Of a DNA stretch of 64,000 bases, positions 1 to 8,928 are shown piece by piece. Where the stretch lies: assembly GCF_001673365.1 (NCBI RefSeq), contig NZ_LZLS01000156.1, positions 155,284 to 219,283 on the forward strand, written 5' to 3'. The notes beneath the pieces are model-generated. The model did no database searches. It saw nothing but the letters and a program-made list of their open reading frames with translations, and was not told where the DNA came from. Source of the DNA: Mycobacterium asiaticum. Its GTDB lineage: Bacteria; Actinomycetota; Actinomycetes; Mycobacteriales; Mycobacteriaceae. Position numbers and translations under genes: made by a program. Position 1 is the first letter of the stretch, and each line of letters begins with the position of its first letter.

Positions 1-39
1 GAGGACTTCCGCACGATCGTCCGCAAGCTCAACAATTGA
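1..39 (+). CDS. 3' end of an upstream gene (partial)
   Basis: The first 13 codons of the window read as an open frame ending EDFRTIVRKLNN and a TGA at 37-39. Only 12 residues are present, so the family cannot be identified. The frame runs towards the convergent hydrolase gene at 109-966. The call as coding rests on the open frame at the window edge and the M. tuberculosis-like order, in which a plus-strand gene precedes pip; that is inference. Confidence 0.4.
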   Translation, partial: EDFRTIVRKLNN

Positions 40-108
40 ACCGGCCGCGAATCGAACCGCACTGCGAGTTATCGCTGGGAATCTCGCCGTGCGGTTCGGC
101 TCGCGACA

Positions 109-966
109 TCAGAGGTCGTGTTGGCGCAGAAAGTCGCGCATCACCGCGTCGAAACGGTCGGGTTCTTCGATGAACGGCAAATGTGCGCTGTTTTCGAAGA
201 ATTCGAAGCGCGATCCGGCGATGCGTTCGTGCATGTCCCGCATGTGCTCGGGTGAGCACTCGTCGAACCGGCCGGCGAGCAGCAGGGTGGGCAACGTGAT
301 CTCGTCCAACCGGTCGACGACATCCCAGTCCCGGATGGTCCCGACGATATGAAAGTCGCTGGGGCCGAACATCGTTTCGAAAATCTCCGTGCCCATGTTC
401 TGGAACGCCTCGTAGAGATCTCGCGGCCAGGGCAGCGATCGACACAGGTATGTCTCGTTCCAGGTGGTGATCGCGGCCTGGTACTCGGGGGAATTGGTGG
501 TCCCGGCGGCTTCGTGTCGATCGATGGCGTCCTGGGTCGCCGGGTCCAACTCGGCCTTCAACCGGATGACGTTTTGCGCGAACAGGGGTATGGATGCGGC
601 GCTGTTGGAGATGGTGAAGGTGACGGCTCCCGATGGCACGTCAAGCACGAACTGCTGGGCCAGCATGGCGCCCCAGGAGTTGCCGAAGAGGTGGAAGGCG
701 TTGAGCCCCAACGCCTGGATGACGGCCGCCATTTCGGCCACCGAGCGCTCCATGGTCCACAGATTGGTGTCGGACGGGCGGTCAGAATTTCCGCAGCCGA
801 GCTGATCCCAGAAGATTACTTCGCGCTCGTCGGCCAGCCGCTGCAGCGAACTGAGGTAGTAGTGCGGCAATCCGGGGCCGCCGTGCACCACAACAAGCGG
901 CAGCCCGGGGCCGCCGCCGACGCGCTTGAACCACACCGTGCCACCGGGAACCTCGATCCTGTCCAT
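109..966 (-). CDS. pip: Proline iminopeptidase-like alpha/beta hydrolase
   Basis: 285 aa, about the usual length for the S33 proline iminopeptidase family, which removes N-terminal proline from peptides in the cytoplasm. The oxyanion-hole motif HGGPG is at residues 28-32. The nucleophile elbow GNSWG puts the catalytic serine at 97. Asp235 (GRFDE) and His262 (SAHLPF) complete a plausible triad. There is no signal peptide. Start is the ATG that gives MDRIEVPGG. M. tuberculosis has pip (Rv0840c) a few genes before narL (Rv0844c), and here narL follows too, which supports the symbol. Many HGGPG hydrolases act on other amides or esters, so the substrate is not certain. It is divergent from the MeaB-like gene, with a hairpin repeat between them. 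Confidence 0.8.
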   Translation of the reverse strand: MDRIEVPGGTVWFKRVGGGPGLPLVVVHGGPGLPHYYLSSLQRLADEREVIFWDQLGCGNSDRPSDTNLWTMERSVAEMAAVIQALGLNAFHLFGNSWGAMLAQQFVLDVPSGAVTFTISNSAASIPLFAQNVIRLKAELDPATQDAIDRHEAAGTTNSPEYQAAITTWNETYLCRSLPWPRDLYEAFQNMGTEIFETMFGPSDFHIVGTIRDWDVVDRLDEITLPTLLLAGRFDECSPEHMRDMHERIAGSRFEFFENSAHLPFIEEPDRFDAVMRDFLRQHDL

Positions 967-985
967 CTAGCTACCTTCCCTCCCC

Positions 986-1049
986 GCGCGAGCAGGCGCA
1001 AAAGCACCCCTTCTCGGCACGAAAAGGGTGCTTTTGCGTCTGCTCGCGC
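986..1049. repeat. Dispersed palindromic hairpin repeat (family 1)
   Basis: Arms 986-1009 and 1026-1049 are 24-nt inverted repeats with one mismatch, separated by 16 nt. The distal arm carries TGCGTCTGCTCGCG, which recurs exactly in the hairpin at 53673-53730. It sits in the divergent promoter region of the pip-like and meaB-like genes, so it is not a terminator by position. I take it to be a dispersed mycobacterial intergenic palindrome. Confidence 0.75.
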
Positions 1050-1104
1050 AAACTGGAAAAGTATGGAGCCGTGCCCGTCGATATGACCAACCGCTAGCAC
1101 CGTC

Positions 1105-1983
1105 ATGGATGTCGCCGAGTTGATCACCAACGCGCGCAACGGTTCTCCGCGCGCGGCCGGCCGGCTGCTGAGTCTGGTCGAAAGCGATCGGCGCGACGAG
1201 GTACTGAGTGAAATCGGGCCTGGCGCCACGGTCCGCGTCATCGGTATCACCGGCCCGCCCGGTGCCGGCAAGTCGACGACGGTCGCAGCGCTCGTGGGCG
1301 CCTATCGCAAGCAAGGTCGGCGGGTCGCGGTGTTGGCGGTGGACCCGTCCTCGCCGTTCAGCGGTGGTGCACTGTTGGGCGATCGAATTCGAATGACCGC
1401 GCATATCAACGACTCCGACGTGCTGATCCGTTCGGTGGCCAGCCGTGGCCATCTCGGCGGCCTGGCTGCCGCCGTTCCTGCTGCCATCCGACTGCTGGGT
1501 GCCATCGGCTATGACGTAGTGCTGCTGGAGACAGTCGGCGTTGGGCAGTCCGAGATCGAAATCGCCGCAGTCGCCGATCCCACCGTCGTCATCCTCAACC
1601 CCGGTGCGGGCGACGCGGTACAGGCCGCAAAGGCGGGTCTGTTGGAGGTCGCCGACATCGTGGCGGTCAACAAGGCCGACCGGGACGGCGCCGAACAGAC
1701 TGTGCGGGATCTGCGCGCGGAAACCAAAGCCCCGATAGTCAGCCTGGTCGCGGTCCGCGGCGAGGGCCTCACGGAACTGGTCGACGCGATCGAGGCGCAC
1801 CATCGCGCGGACAATCGCGCCCGCCGATTGGCCCGGGCCCGGGCGCAGATCTTGTCGCTGGCGCAATCCCGGTTGCGTGGTCGAACCGATCTGGATCGAC
1901 TTGCCGAGTCGGTCGTCGACGGACACGGCGACCCTTATAGCGCCGCCGAACGACTGCTGTCACCACAGCCACCTGACGATTAG
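1105..1983 (+). CDS. MeaB/ArgK-family P-loop GTPase (mutase chaperone)
   Basis: 292 aa. The P-loop GPPGAGKST is at residues 50-58, followed by the SIMIBI-type VDPSSPFSGGALLGDRIRM block, the switch region ETVGVGQSE and the base-recognition motif NKAD. MeaB proteins guard and reload adenosylcobalamin-dependent mutases such as methylmalonyl-CoA mutase using GTP hydrolysis. No mutase gene is visible in this window, so the partner is elsewhere or lies before the window. The length is slightly shorter than the usual ~330 aa because the N-terminal helical arm is short. Start is ATG 1105. The gene converges on narL with a 4-bp overlap (stop codons at 1980-1983). This may be a second copy rather than the meaB linked to mutAB. 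Confidence 0.8.
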   Translation: MDVAELITNARNGSPRAAGRLLSLVESDRRDEVLSEIGPGATVRVIGITGPPGAGKSTTVAALVGAYRKQGRRVAVLAVDPSSPFSGGALLGDRIRMTAHINDSDVLIRSVASRGHLGGLAAAVPAAIRLLGAIGYDVVLLETVGVGQSEIEIAAVADPTVVILNPGAGDAVQAAKAGLLEVADIVAVNKADRDGAEQTVRDLRAETKAPIVSLVAVRGEGLTELVDAIEAHHRADNRARRLARARAQILSLAQSRLRGRTDLDRLAESVVDGHGDPYSAAERLLSPQPPDD

Positions 1984-2633
1984 TCCAACAGCCCCTGGCG
2001 CATGGCTTCGGCGACGGCTGCAGCGCGATCGCTGACGCCGAGCTTTTCGTACAGCCGCTGCACGTGCGTTTTGACGGTCGAGGGCGCCACATACAGTTCG
2101 GCCGCGATCGCTGGAATGCTCAGGCCGCGGGAGATGCGATTGAGCACCTCGCGCTCGCGCGCACTGAGCACCGGCGCGTTCGGGGCGGCGCGCTGACGAA
2201 TCTCCCCAGCCAGGCCGCCGGCCAACGACGGCGCCACCACATCACGGCCCTTGGCGCAATCGAGCACGGCTTTGACGATCTCGGTACGCGTCGAGTCCTT
2301 GAGCAGGAAGCCGGCGGCGCCCTGTTGTAGCGCCTGATACACGATCGCCGGTTCGTCGTGCGCGGAGATCAGCAGCACCCGGGTGGGCAGGTCTTGGCCG
2401 CGAACCGCCGCGGCGACCTGCGCGCCGTCCATCCCGGGCATCCGGTAATCCAGCAACGCGACATCGGGTCGGTGCGCCTTGATCAGATCGAGGGCGGCCG
2501 CCCCGTCGTCTGCTTCGCCGACGACGTTGACCGTGCCGCTTAAGGAGAGCGCGCGCACCACGCCTTCGCGGAACAACGGGTGATCATCGGCGACCACCAC
2601 GCGCACTTTCTCGGGCGTCACAGCGCCGACCAT
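1980..2633 (-). CDS. narL: NarL-family response regulator
   Basis: 217 aa. The receiver domain (about 10-125) has the acidic pair Asp16-Asp17, phospho-acceptor Asp62 in LLDYRMPGMDG, and the conserved Lys in LLKDST. The LuxR-type helix-turn-helix spans about 150-215 (SAREREVLNRI, then PSTVKTHVQRLYEKLGVSDR). The sequence reads as the orthologue of M. tuberculosis NarL (Rv0844c), including the stretch LLISAHDEPAIVYQALQQGA. It is divergent from the cognate sensor kinase at 2717 (83-bp spacer) and adjacent to it as in M. tuberculosis. Despite the name, a role in nitrate regulation is not established by sequence. Confidence 0.92.
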   Translation of the reverse strand: MVGAVTPEKVRVVVADDHPLFREGVVRALSLSGTVNVVGEADDGAAALDLIKAHRPDVALLDYRMPGMDGAQVAAAVRGQDLPTRVLLISAHDEPAIVYQALQQGAAGFLLKDSTRTEIVKAVLDCAKGRDVVAPSLAGGLAGEIRQRAAPNAPVLSAREREVLNRISRGLSIPAIAAELYVAPSTVKTHVQRLYEKLGVSDRAAAVAEAMRQGLLD

Positions 2634-2716
2634 GGCGAAAGTGTAGCGGCTGTCCGCAAACTCCTTGGCAATTCGACGCGCCCGTCTCTTCGGGCCGGCA
2701 TGGGTACGGTGGGCGG

Positions 2717-3934
2717 GTGGCGATCAGCGACGTAGAACTGGAACGGGTGCGCAGCGTGCACCGGATGCGCTCCTATCGAATCGCCTCGGTGCTGCGAATG
2801 GGCGTCGTGGTCCTGATGATCTCGGCGATGCTCATCGGCACCAAGCGTTCGGAGTGGGCTCAGCAAAGCGTCTTGATCGGCCTCTACGCGGTTACCGCGG
2901 TGTGCGCACTGGTGTTGGCGCACGGGGCCTTACGCGCCAGGGTCGGCATGGGAGCGCTGACCGGGATGCGTCGGTGGGAGCCGTTCGTCTTCACCGCGAT
3001 CGATGTGGTGGCGCTCACCGGTTATCAGTTGCTGTCCAGCGACGGGATTTATCCGCTGCTGATCATGACGCTGCTGCCGGTGCTGGTGGGCCTGGACGTG
3101 TCGACTCGACGGGCCGCGGCGGTGTTGGCCTTCACGCTGGTCGGTTTCGCGCTGGCCGTCGTGCAAGACCCCGTGATGGTGGCGGCGATCGGTTGGCCCG
3201 AAGCTGTGTTCCGGTTTGCTCTGTATGCGTTCCTGTGCGGTACGGCGTTGGTGGTGGTGCGTATCGAGGAGCGTCACGCACGTTCCATTGCCGGACTCAG
3301 CGCGTTGCGGGAGGAGTTGTTGGCCCAGACCATGACGGCGTCGGAGGTGCTGCAGCGGCGCATCTCTGAGTCCATTCACGACGGAGCGTTGCAGGATGTG
3401 TTGGCCGCACGCCAGGAACTGATCGAGTTGCAGCTCGACGATCCCGACGACGATCGGGTGAATCGCGCGCTGCTCGGGTTGCAGAGTGCATCGGAACGGT
3501 TGCGGCAAGCCACTTTCGAGCTGCACCCCGCGGTGCTCGGTGAGGTCGGACTGGGGGCTGCGGTGCAGCAGCTGGCGGGGTTCACCGCCCAGCGGTCCGC
3601 CATCACGGTGGCCACCGAAGTCGACTATGCGCTGCGCAACGAGATCGATCCGATCGTGTTCGGGGTGGTGCGGGAGTTGTTGTCGAATGTGGTGCGCCAT
3701 TCGCAGGCCGAGAACGCCGTAGTCACCCTGGCTGTCGCCGATGGCAAGTGCACGCTGAATGTGTCCGACGACGGTGTGGGAGTCAATGGTGACACGATGG
3801 CGCGGCGGTTGGGGGAAGGACATATCGGGCTGGCTTCGCACCGGGCCCGCGTCGACGCCGCCGGTGGGACCTTCGTCTTTCTGGATGCCCCCACCGGCAC
3901 GCACGTGCGCGTAGAGGTACCCCTCAAACCCTGA
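2717..3934 (+). CDS. Sensor histidine kinase, HisKA_3 type (Rv0845-like)
   Basis: 405 aa, GTG start. Residues ~25-185 contain five to six hydrophobic membrane segments with no large extracellular sensor. The dimerisation/phosphotransfer motif SESIHDGALQ puts the phospho-histidine at 221. The C-terminal HATPase domain has an N box (ELLSNVVRHSQ), a G1 box (DDGVGV) and a G2-like GHIGLASHRARV. This is the NarX/DesK architecture, partnered with the divergent narL regulator. The 3' end overlaps the convergent flavoprotein gene by 11 bp. In M. tuberculosis the next gene is mmcO; here about 11.5 kb of catabolic genes intervene. Confidence 0.9.
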   Translation: MAISDVELERVRSVHRMRSYRIASVLRMGVVVLMISAMLIGTKRSEWAQQSVLIGLYAVTAVCALVLAHGALRARVGMGALTGMRRWEPFVFTAIDVVALTGYQLLSSDGIYPLLIMTLLPVLVGLDVSTRRAAAVLAFTLVGFALAVVQDPVMVAAIGWPEAVFRFALYAFLCGTALVVVRIEERHARSIAGLSALREELLAQTMTASEVLQRRISESIHDGALQDVLAARQELIELQLDDPDDDRVNRALLGLQSASERLRQATFELHPAVLGEVGLGAAVQQLAGFTAQRSAITVATEVDYALRNEIDPIVFGVVRELLSNVVRHSQAENAVVTLAVADGKCTLNVSDDGVGVNGDTMARRLGEGHIGLASHRARVDAAGGTFVFLDAPTGTHVRVEVPLKP

Positions 3935-5576
3935 CCGATTTTTTCGTCGCGGCCGCGTAGCCGGCGCGATACCCGAAAACCATTGCCGGACCGATGGTTC
4001 CGCCCGCACCGCCGTAGGCGCGTCCGGTGACCCCGCCCATCGCGTTGCCGGCGGCGAACAGCCCGGGTATCGGCTGCCCGTTGACATGCAGGACGCGGCC
4101 GTCCTGGTCGGTTCGCGGTCCGCCCTTGGTGCCCATCGAACCTACGCAGATGGGCACCGCGTAGTAGGGGGCAGTCTCGATGGGCCCCAACGTCTTTCCG
4201 GCCAGCGTGGTAGCACGCTCGTCACCCCAATAACCGTCGTAGGCACTGGAACCGCGCCCGAAATCGGGGTCGGCGCCCGCGGCGACGTTGCGGTTCCACT
4301 GCTCGATGGTTCGGGCCAGTCCCGCCGCGTCGATGCCGGTCTTGGCGCCGAGTTCGGTCAGGTCGGCCGATTCGCAGAACCAGTCCGGCACCGGCGCCCC
4401 CGGTGCGATACCGAGAAATCCGTAGCGGTTCAGGTGATCTGAGTCGAAGACCATCCACGCGCGATCGTTGACGTAACCCCCGCGCGGGGCGAGGTAATGG
4501 AACGCGCCGGCCATCGAGTTGTATTCGCCCGCCTCGTTGACGAATCGGCGTCCCGCCTGGTTGACGATGATGCTGCGGGGTCGGGTGCGTTCCAGTCGTA
4601 CGCTGCGGCTGCGTTGGTGGCCCCGGATGGTGTCGTCGGGTATCTGGACGATTGGTACCCACCATGCCTCGCCCATGTTCGCCAGGTCCGCGCCGAGCGC
4701 CATCGCCATGCGCAGCCCGTCGCCGGTGTTGTTCGGTGGTGAGACGGCGCCGTGCATGGGTCCGCGCAGAAAAGCCTGTACCAGCAACGGATCCCACTCG
4801 AATCCGCCGGTGCCCAAGATGACGCCGCGACGGGCCCGCACGTCGATGCTGCGTTCTGGTCCGGCGATCCGCACGCCCGCGACGCCGGCGGCATCGACGA
4901 TGAGTTCGGTGGCCCGGGCGTTGGTGCACGGCGCGACTCCGATGTCCAGCAGACCTTTGAGTAGTCCGGCGATCAACGCGGTACCGGCCACGCAAAGGTT
5001 TTCCGCATCGGCATGCGCGGCGTGCAGTCGGGCTCGGGTCTCGGCGTCGAATCCGACATTGGACCAGTCGGCCGGGAAGGCGGTGATCCGGGTGGCCCAG
5101 TCGCCGATCTGGCTGAGATCGAACGGCGCCGCGCTCAGCGAGCGTCCACCGGCGGGTTGTCCGCCGGGCAGTTCGGGCTGGTAGTCGGGGAAGCCGGCCG
5201 CGATCTCGAAGCGCAGGCTGCTGTGCTTTTCGACGAAGTCGAGCATCGACGGACCGGTGCGCACGAACGTTTCCACCAGCTCGTCGTCCATCGAACCGAA
5301 CGACTGCGCGCGCAGGTACCGCATCGCGTCGGCCACCGTCAATTCCCTTTCGGAACAACGGTTGTGGGCGGGAATCCAGGCAATTCCACCGGAGACGGCG
5401 GTGGTCCCACCGACGGTTTCGGCCTTTTCGAACACCTGCACCGTGGCACCGGCGGCGGCTGCCGACAGCGCCGCGGTTAGGCCGGCGCCCCCGCTGCCGA
5501 GCACCACGACGTCGTATTCGTGGTCGTATTCGTGGTCGTATTCGTGGTCGTATTCGTCCTTCTTGCCCCGTGCCAT
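3924..5576 (-). CDS. FAD-binding dehydrogenase, KstD/fumarate-reductase superfamily
   Basis: 550 aa. The FAD-binding motif GSGGAG (27-32) is followed by a glutamate at the end of strand 2 (VFEKAE) and by GGTTAVSGGIAWIP. The C-terminal FAD contact region GRAYGGAGGTIGPAM and the NRYGFLG motif match the 3-ketosteroid delta1-dehydrogenase-like family. The substrate-side DYQPELPGG replaces the DYYPE seen in classical KstD, so the substrate may differ. The N-terminus has a YDHE tandem repeat (about residues 9-22) ahead of the Rossmann strand. It lies just downstream of the IclR gene (13-bp gap) in the same direction. It is probably part of the adjacent catabolic block. Confidence 0.82.
   Translation of the reverse strand: MARGKKDEYDHEYDHEYDHEYDVVVLGSGGAGLTAALSAAAAGATVQVFEKAETVGGTTAVSGGIAWIPAHNRCSERELTVADAMRYLRAQSFGSMDDELVETFVRTGPSMLDFVEKHSSLRFEIAAGFPDYQPELPGGQPAGGRSLSAAPFDLSQIGDWATRITAFPADWSNVGFDAETRARLHAAHADAENLCVAGTALIAGLLKGLLDIGVAPCTNARATELIVDAAGVAGVRIAGPERSIDVRARRGVILGTGGFEWDPLLVQAFLRGPMHGAVSPPNNTGDGLRMAMALGADLANMGEAWWVPIVQIPDDTIRGHQRSRSVRLERTRPRSIIVNQAGRRFVNEAGEYNSMAGAFHYLAPRGGYVNDRAWMVFDSDHLNRYGFLGIAPGAPVPDWFCESADLTELGAKTGIDAAGLARTIEQWNRNVAAGADPDFGRGSSAYDGYWGDERATTLAGKTLGPIETAPYYAVPICVGSMGTKGGPRTDQDGRVLHVNGQPIPGLFAAGNAMGGVTGRAYGGAGGTIGPAMVFGYRAGYAAATKKSVRV
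5511..5558. repeat. In-frame 12-bp tandem repeat in a flavoprotein N-terminus
   Basis: Four consecutive 12-bp units (5511, 5523, 5535, 5547; unit GTCGTATTCGTG on the plus strand, last unit one base different) encode repeated Tyr-Asp-His-Glu in the N-terminal tail of the 3924-5576 product. The unit is a multiple of three, so gain or loss of copies keeps the frame. Confidence 0.95.
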
Positions 5577-5589
5577 TTTCGGCGTCCCT

Positions 5590-6255
5590 TCAGCTCAGCA
5601 GCGCAGACAGCTGTTCCGCGGCCCTGACAACGGCGTCCTTGCCGCGCATCACCACGTCCTCGCGGTGCGAGATCAGATTGATACACGTCGGCGGCGACGG
5701 CGCTGGGCGGTGGACCGGCACCGCCAGGCCGTAGGTGTTGGGTTCGATCTCCCCATGGGTAGTTACCCAGCCGCGCTGACGTACCGCGGTGACCAGTTCG
5801 CGTTCGCTCGGACGGGGCGGCATGCACGCCAGCAACGCGATTCCGGCGGCACCCCGGTCCAGTGGGTAGCGGCTGCCCTCGCGGAAGGCGAGTTGATATG
5901 CCACCGCGGTGGGCACGATCACGGCGAGCGCCACCTGCTCCTCGCCCTCGGCAACCAGCAGGGAAACCGTGGTGCCCAACTCGTCGGCGAGCGAGCGCAG
6001 CGTCGGTAGGCAGAGTTGGCGCACGTTGTGGTCGAAGGAGGCGCCCAGCGTTGCCAGCCCGGCGGCCGGGCGGAAGCGCCCGTCTTCCCCTTTGGTAACC
6101 AGGCGAAACTGGGCCAAGGTGGCCAGCAGTCGGTACGCGATGGTGCGGTGCACGCCGACCTGATCGGCAACCTCCTGCATGGTGAGCCCGCCCGTGGAAG
6201 CCGCCACCAGTTGCAGGGCGGTCAGTCCTCTGGCCAGCGTCTGGGAACCCGTCAC
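5590..6255 (-). CDS. IclR-family transcriptional regulator
   Basis: 221 aa. The N-terminal winged HTH (about 5-65: LTMQEVADQVGVHRTIAYRL) is followed by the IclR ligand-binding domain (about 75-215: LRSLADELGTTVSLLVAEGE; AAGIALLACMP). MhpR, which controls phenylpropionate meta-cleavage genes in enteric bacteria, is of the same family. This gene is divergent from an Mhp-like cluster, so local control of that cluster is a good inference. A strong palindromic site lies in the shared intergenic region (6300-6326). The ligand domain is a little shorter than the usual ~250-aa proteins. Confidence 0.88.
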   Translation of the reverse strand: MTGSQTLARGLTALQLVAASTGGLTMQEVADQVGVHRTIAYRLLATLAQFRLVTKGEDGRFRPAAGLATLGASFDHNVRQLCLPTLRSLADELGTTVSLLVAEGEEQVALAVIVPTAVAYQLAFREGSRYPLDRGAAGIALLACMPPRPSERELVTAVRQRGWVTTHGEIEPNTYGLAVPVHRPAPSPPTCINLISHREDVVMRGKDAVVRAAEQLSALLS

Positions 6256-6299
6256 GCTCTTGACAGACCCCCAACCGAGAGCGAAGCTCTATATATAAC

Positions 6300-6326
6300 G
6301 CACATCAGTGTGCGATATTAGCACAC
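6300..6326. promoter_or_regulatory. Candidate IclR operator in the divergent promoter
   Basis: GTGTGC (6308-6313), 7-nt spacer, GCACAC (6321-6326) is a perfect inverted repeat. An overlapping palindrome GCACA-TCAG-TGTGC occupies 6300-6313. The three half-sites lie 45-71 bp upstream of the GTG start at 6371 and next to an AT-rich TATATATA tract that could be a -10 region for either direction. Assignment to the adjacent IclR protein is inference from position. Confidence 0.65.
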
Positions 6327-6370
6327 AGAATAGTCGAAAAACGAGAACGAGATTTCCCCGGGAAGGGACC

Positions 6371-7234
6371 GTGGCCGAATTCGAAAGCGTCTGGAGTGAC
6401 CTGCAAGGCGTGCCTTTCGAGCAGGGATACCTCGACGCCGAAGGGGTGCGCACCCGCTACCTACGGGCGGGGGACTCGACCCAGCCGGTGCTGATCCTGT
6501 TGCACGGATCCGGCGGTCACGCCGAAGCCTACGTCCGCAACCTGGCCGCGCATGCCGAACACTTTTGGACCTGGTCCATCGACATGCTCGGGCACGGTTA
6601 CACCGACAAGCCGGGCCATCCCCTCGAGATCCGCCACTACGTCGAACATCTGATGGCCGTGGTGCGCAGCATCGGAGCCGACCGCATCAAGCTGAGCGGG
6701 GAGTCGCTCGGTGGCTGGGTCGCCGCGCGCGCCGCGATCGACCACCCCGACGTCATCGACCGGTTGGTGCTCAACACTGCCGGCGGCTCTCAGGCCGACC
6801 CCGTGGTGATGAAGCGGATCGTCACCCTGTCGATGGCCGCTGCCGAAGACCCGACCTGGCAGACCGTGCAGGCGCGCATCAAGTGGTTGATGGCGGACAA
6901 AACGAGAGATTACGACGACCTCGTTGCCAGCCGCCAGCGCATCTACCGGCAGCCGGGATTCGTCGCGGCGATGCGCGACATCATGGCGCTGCAGGACCCG
7001 GAGATCCGGTCCCGAAACCTGTTGGGGCCGAACGAGTACGGGTCTATCACCGCACCCACATTGGTGTTGTGGACCAGCGACGACCCGACCGCCGACGTGC
7101 CCGAGGGTCGTCGCATCGCGTCGATGATTCCCGGCGCCCGTTTCGAGGTGATGCCGGGTTGTGGTCACTGGCCGCAGTACGAGGACGCCAAGACGTTCAA
7201 CCGTCTGCATCTCGACTTCCTGCTGGGACGCTGA
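6371..7234 (+). CDS. Meta-cleavage product (C-C bond) hydrolase, MhpC/HsaD-like
   Basis: 287 aa. An alpha/beta hydrolase with oxyanion region [12 protein letters not shown], nucleophile elbow SGESLGG (Ser112), an acid in the [12 protein letters not shown] segment and His in [10 protein letters not shown]. Enzymes of this type split the ring-fission product made by an extradiol dioxygenase. I chose GTG 6371 because GGGAAGGGA sits 3-11 bases before it and the family starts here. An in-frame GTG at 6308 lies inside the palindrome and would add a tail unlike the family. The stop overlaps the next start by one base (TGATG), so translation is probably coupled. Confidence 0.87.
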   Translation: MAEFESVWSDLQGVPFEQGYLDAEGVRTRYLRAGDSTQPVLILLHGSGGHAEAYVRNLAAHAEHFWTWSIDMLGHGYTDKPGHPLEIRHYVEHLMAVVRSIGADRIKLSGESLGGWVAARAAIDHPDVIDRLVLNTAGGSQADPVVMKRIVTLSMAAAEDPTWQTVQARIKWLMADKTRDYDDLVASRQRIYRQPGFVAAMRDIMALQDPEIRSRNLLGPNEYGSITAPTLVLWTSDDPTADVPEGRRIASMIPGARFEVMPGCGHWPQYEDAKTFNRLHLDFLLGR

Positions 7235-8928
7235 TGACTAGCACCGACGGCGATGCGCCGGACACCGTCGATGTGCTGGTGGTCGGAGCCGGTCCGGTTG
7301 GACTGACCCTGGCCAATATCCTTGGCCTGCAAGGTGTGCGGACATTGATCGCCGAGGAGCGGTCGTCGCTCATCGACTATCCGCGCGGGGTGGGACTCGA
7401 CGACGAGGCGCTGCGTACCTTTCAGTCGATCGGTCTGGTGGACCGCGTGCTGCCGCACACCGTTCCAAACCAGATCCTGCGGTTTTACGACGCCAAGCGC
7501 CGGGTGCTGGCCGAAATGGCGCCTCCGGACGCACGATTCGGCTGGCCCAAGCGCAACGGCTTTGTGCAGCCGCTCGTCGATGCCGAATTGCTGCGCGGGC
7601 TGGACAGATTCGACCACGTGCAGGTCCGGTGGAACCGTCCGATGCTCTCGTGCGCACAAAACTCCGACGGGGTAACGGTCGAACTCGGCGGGGACACGCC
7701 GCAGTCAGTGCGGGCCCGCTACGTTGTCGGTTGCGACGGCGGCCGCAGCATGACCCGCGCCATGATGGGCGTCTCCTTTGACGGCACCACGTCGGCGACC
7801 AGATGGTTGGTGGTCGACATCGCGAACGACCCCTTGGGCCACCCCAATAGCGAGGTCGGGGCCGACCCGGAACGTCCGTACGCCTCGATATCGATCGCGC
7901 ACGGAATTCGTCGGTTCGAGTTCATGATTCACGCGCACGAGTCCGACGAACAGGCCGAGGATCCGGCATTCCTGACCCGGATGCTGGCGCGGATGGTTCC
8001 CTATCCCGAGCGGGTGGAGGTGATCCGGCGTCGGGTCTACACCCATCACTCGCGTATCGCGGGGGCCTTCCGCAGCGGCCGGATGCTGCTGGCCGGGGAC
8101 GCGGCGCACCTGATGCCGGTATGGCAGGGACAGGGCTACAACAGCGGCATCCGAGATGCCGCCAACCTCGGTTGGAAGCTGGCCGCGGTGGTGCGCGGAC
8201 TGGCCGGCGAGGCGCTGCTGGACACTTACGATATGGAGCGGCGCAAGCATGCCCGCGCGATGATCGACCTGTCCACCATGGTCGGTCGGGTGATTTCCCC
8301 CACCAACCGTAGAGTGGCCGGTGCTCGGGATGCTCTGATCCGATCGGCGTCAATTGTGCCCTCGCTCAAGCGATATGTGTTGGAGATGCGGTTCAAGCCG
8401 ATGCCGCGCTACGAGCAGGGTGCGGTGGTCCATTGGGGCGCCGCGCCGGCCGGGACGCTGTTCGTCCAACCGCGAGTCGACACCCGGACTCAGCGCAACA
8501 TTCTGCTCGACGAGGTGTTGGGCCCTTGGTTTGCCGTGCTGTGCTGGAACAACAACCCGCGAAAGATCCTCGGTGAAACGGCATTCCAGGCCTGGAAGGC
8601 CTTGGGCGCCCGCTTTGTCGCGTTGCGGCCCTCGACCCAGCTCGACTGGAGCGGGCAGGATGACCCCGACGTCATCATCGTCGGCGACTGCACCGGCGGC
8701 CTCAAAGCCTGGTTCGACACGCATCAGGAATCGGTGGTGTTCCTGCGCCCCGACCGTTGCATCGCCGGAGCCTGCATCGCCCAGCGGTCACCCGAGCTGA
8801 GCGCCGCTTTGATAGAGGCCCTTACCCTCACACCGGGAGGGGGTGAATTCGTCGATGCCACTGGCTCTTTGCTGTATGTCCCACAGCCCGCTTCTGAATC
8901 TTCCGGGGCCGCCGCGGGATCTGCTTGA
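7234..8928 (+). CDS. FAD-dependent aromatic hydroxylase, MhpA-like
   Basis: 564 aa. The class A flavoprotein monooxygenase fold has GxGxxG at 18-23 (GAGPVG), an [11 protein letters not shown] segment, the DG motif GCDGGRS and the GD motif [21 protein letters not shown]-terminal thioredoxin-like domain (about 400-550) is typical of MhpA/PheA-type hydroxylases. MhpA hydroxylates 3-(3-hydroxyphenyl)propionate to the 2,3-diol. Its place between the hydrolase and an MhpB-like dioxygenase supports such a role on a related phenol. The 3' end overlaps the dioxygenase gene by about 74 bp if the latter starts at 8855. Confidence 0.87.
   Translation: MTSTDGDAPDTVDVLVVGAGPVGLTLANILGLQGVRTLIAEERSSLIDYPRGVGLDDEALRTFQSIGLVDRVLPHTVPNQILRFYDAKRRVLAEMAPPDARFGWPKRNGFVQPLVDAELLRGLDRFDHVQVRWNRPMLSCAQNSDGVTVELGGDTPQSVRARYVVGCDGGRSMTRAMMGVSFDGTTSATRWLVVDIANDPLGHPNSEVGADPERPYASISIAHGIRRFEFMIHAHESDEQAEDPAFLTRMLARMVPYPERVEVIRRRVYTHHSRIAGAFRSGRMLLAGDAAHLMPVWQGQGYNSGIRDAANLGWKLAAVVRGLAGEALLDTYDMERRKHARAMIDLSTMVGRVISPTNRRVAGARDALIRSASIVPSLKRYVLEMRFKPMPRYEQGAVVHWGAAPAGTLFVQPRVDTRTQRNILLDEVLGPWFAVLCWNNNPRKILGETAFQAWKALGARFVALRPSTQLDWSGQDDPDVIIVGDCTGGLKAWFDTHQESVVFLRPDRCIAGACIAQRSPELSAALIEALTLTPGGGEFVDATGSLLYVPQPASESSGAAAGSA

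Noticed and set aside
986..1049. Rho-independent terminator
   Set aside because: The hairpin lies between divergent genes and has no T-run on the relevant strand.
6308..6370. In-frame GTG at 6308 as start of the MhpC-like hydrolase
   Set aside because: It lies in the palindromic operator, adds 21 residues unlike the family, and the GTG at 6371 has a good ribosome site.
6565..7233. Extended N-terminus for the MhpA-like hydroxylase
   Set aside because: The stretch overlaps the hydrolase gene out of frame and is Arg/His-rich shadow sequence; the FAD motif begins just after ATG 7234.
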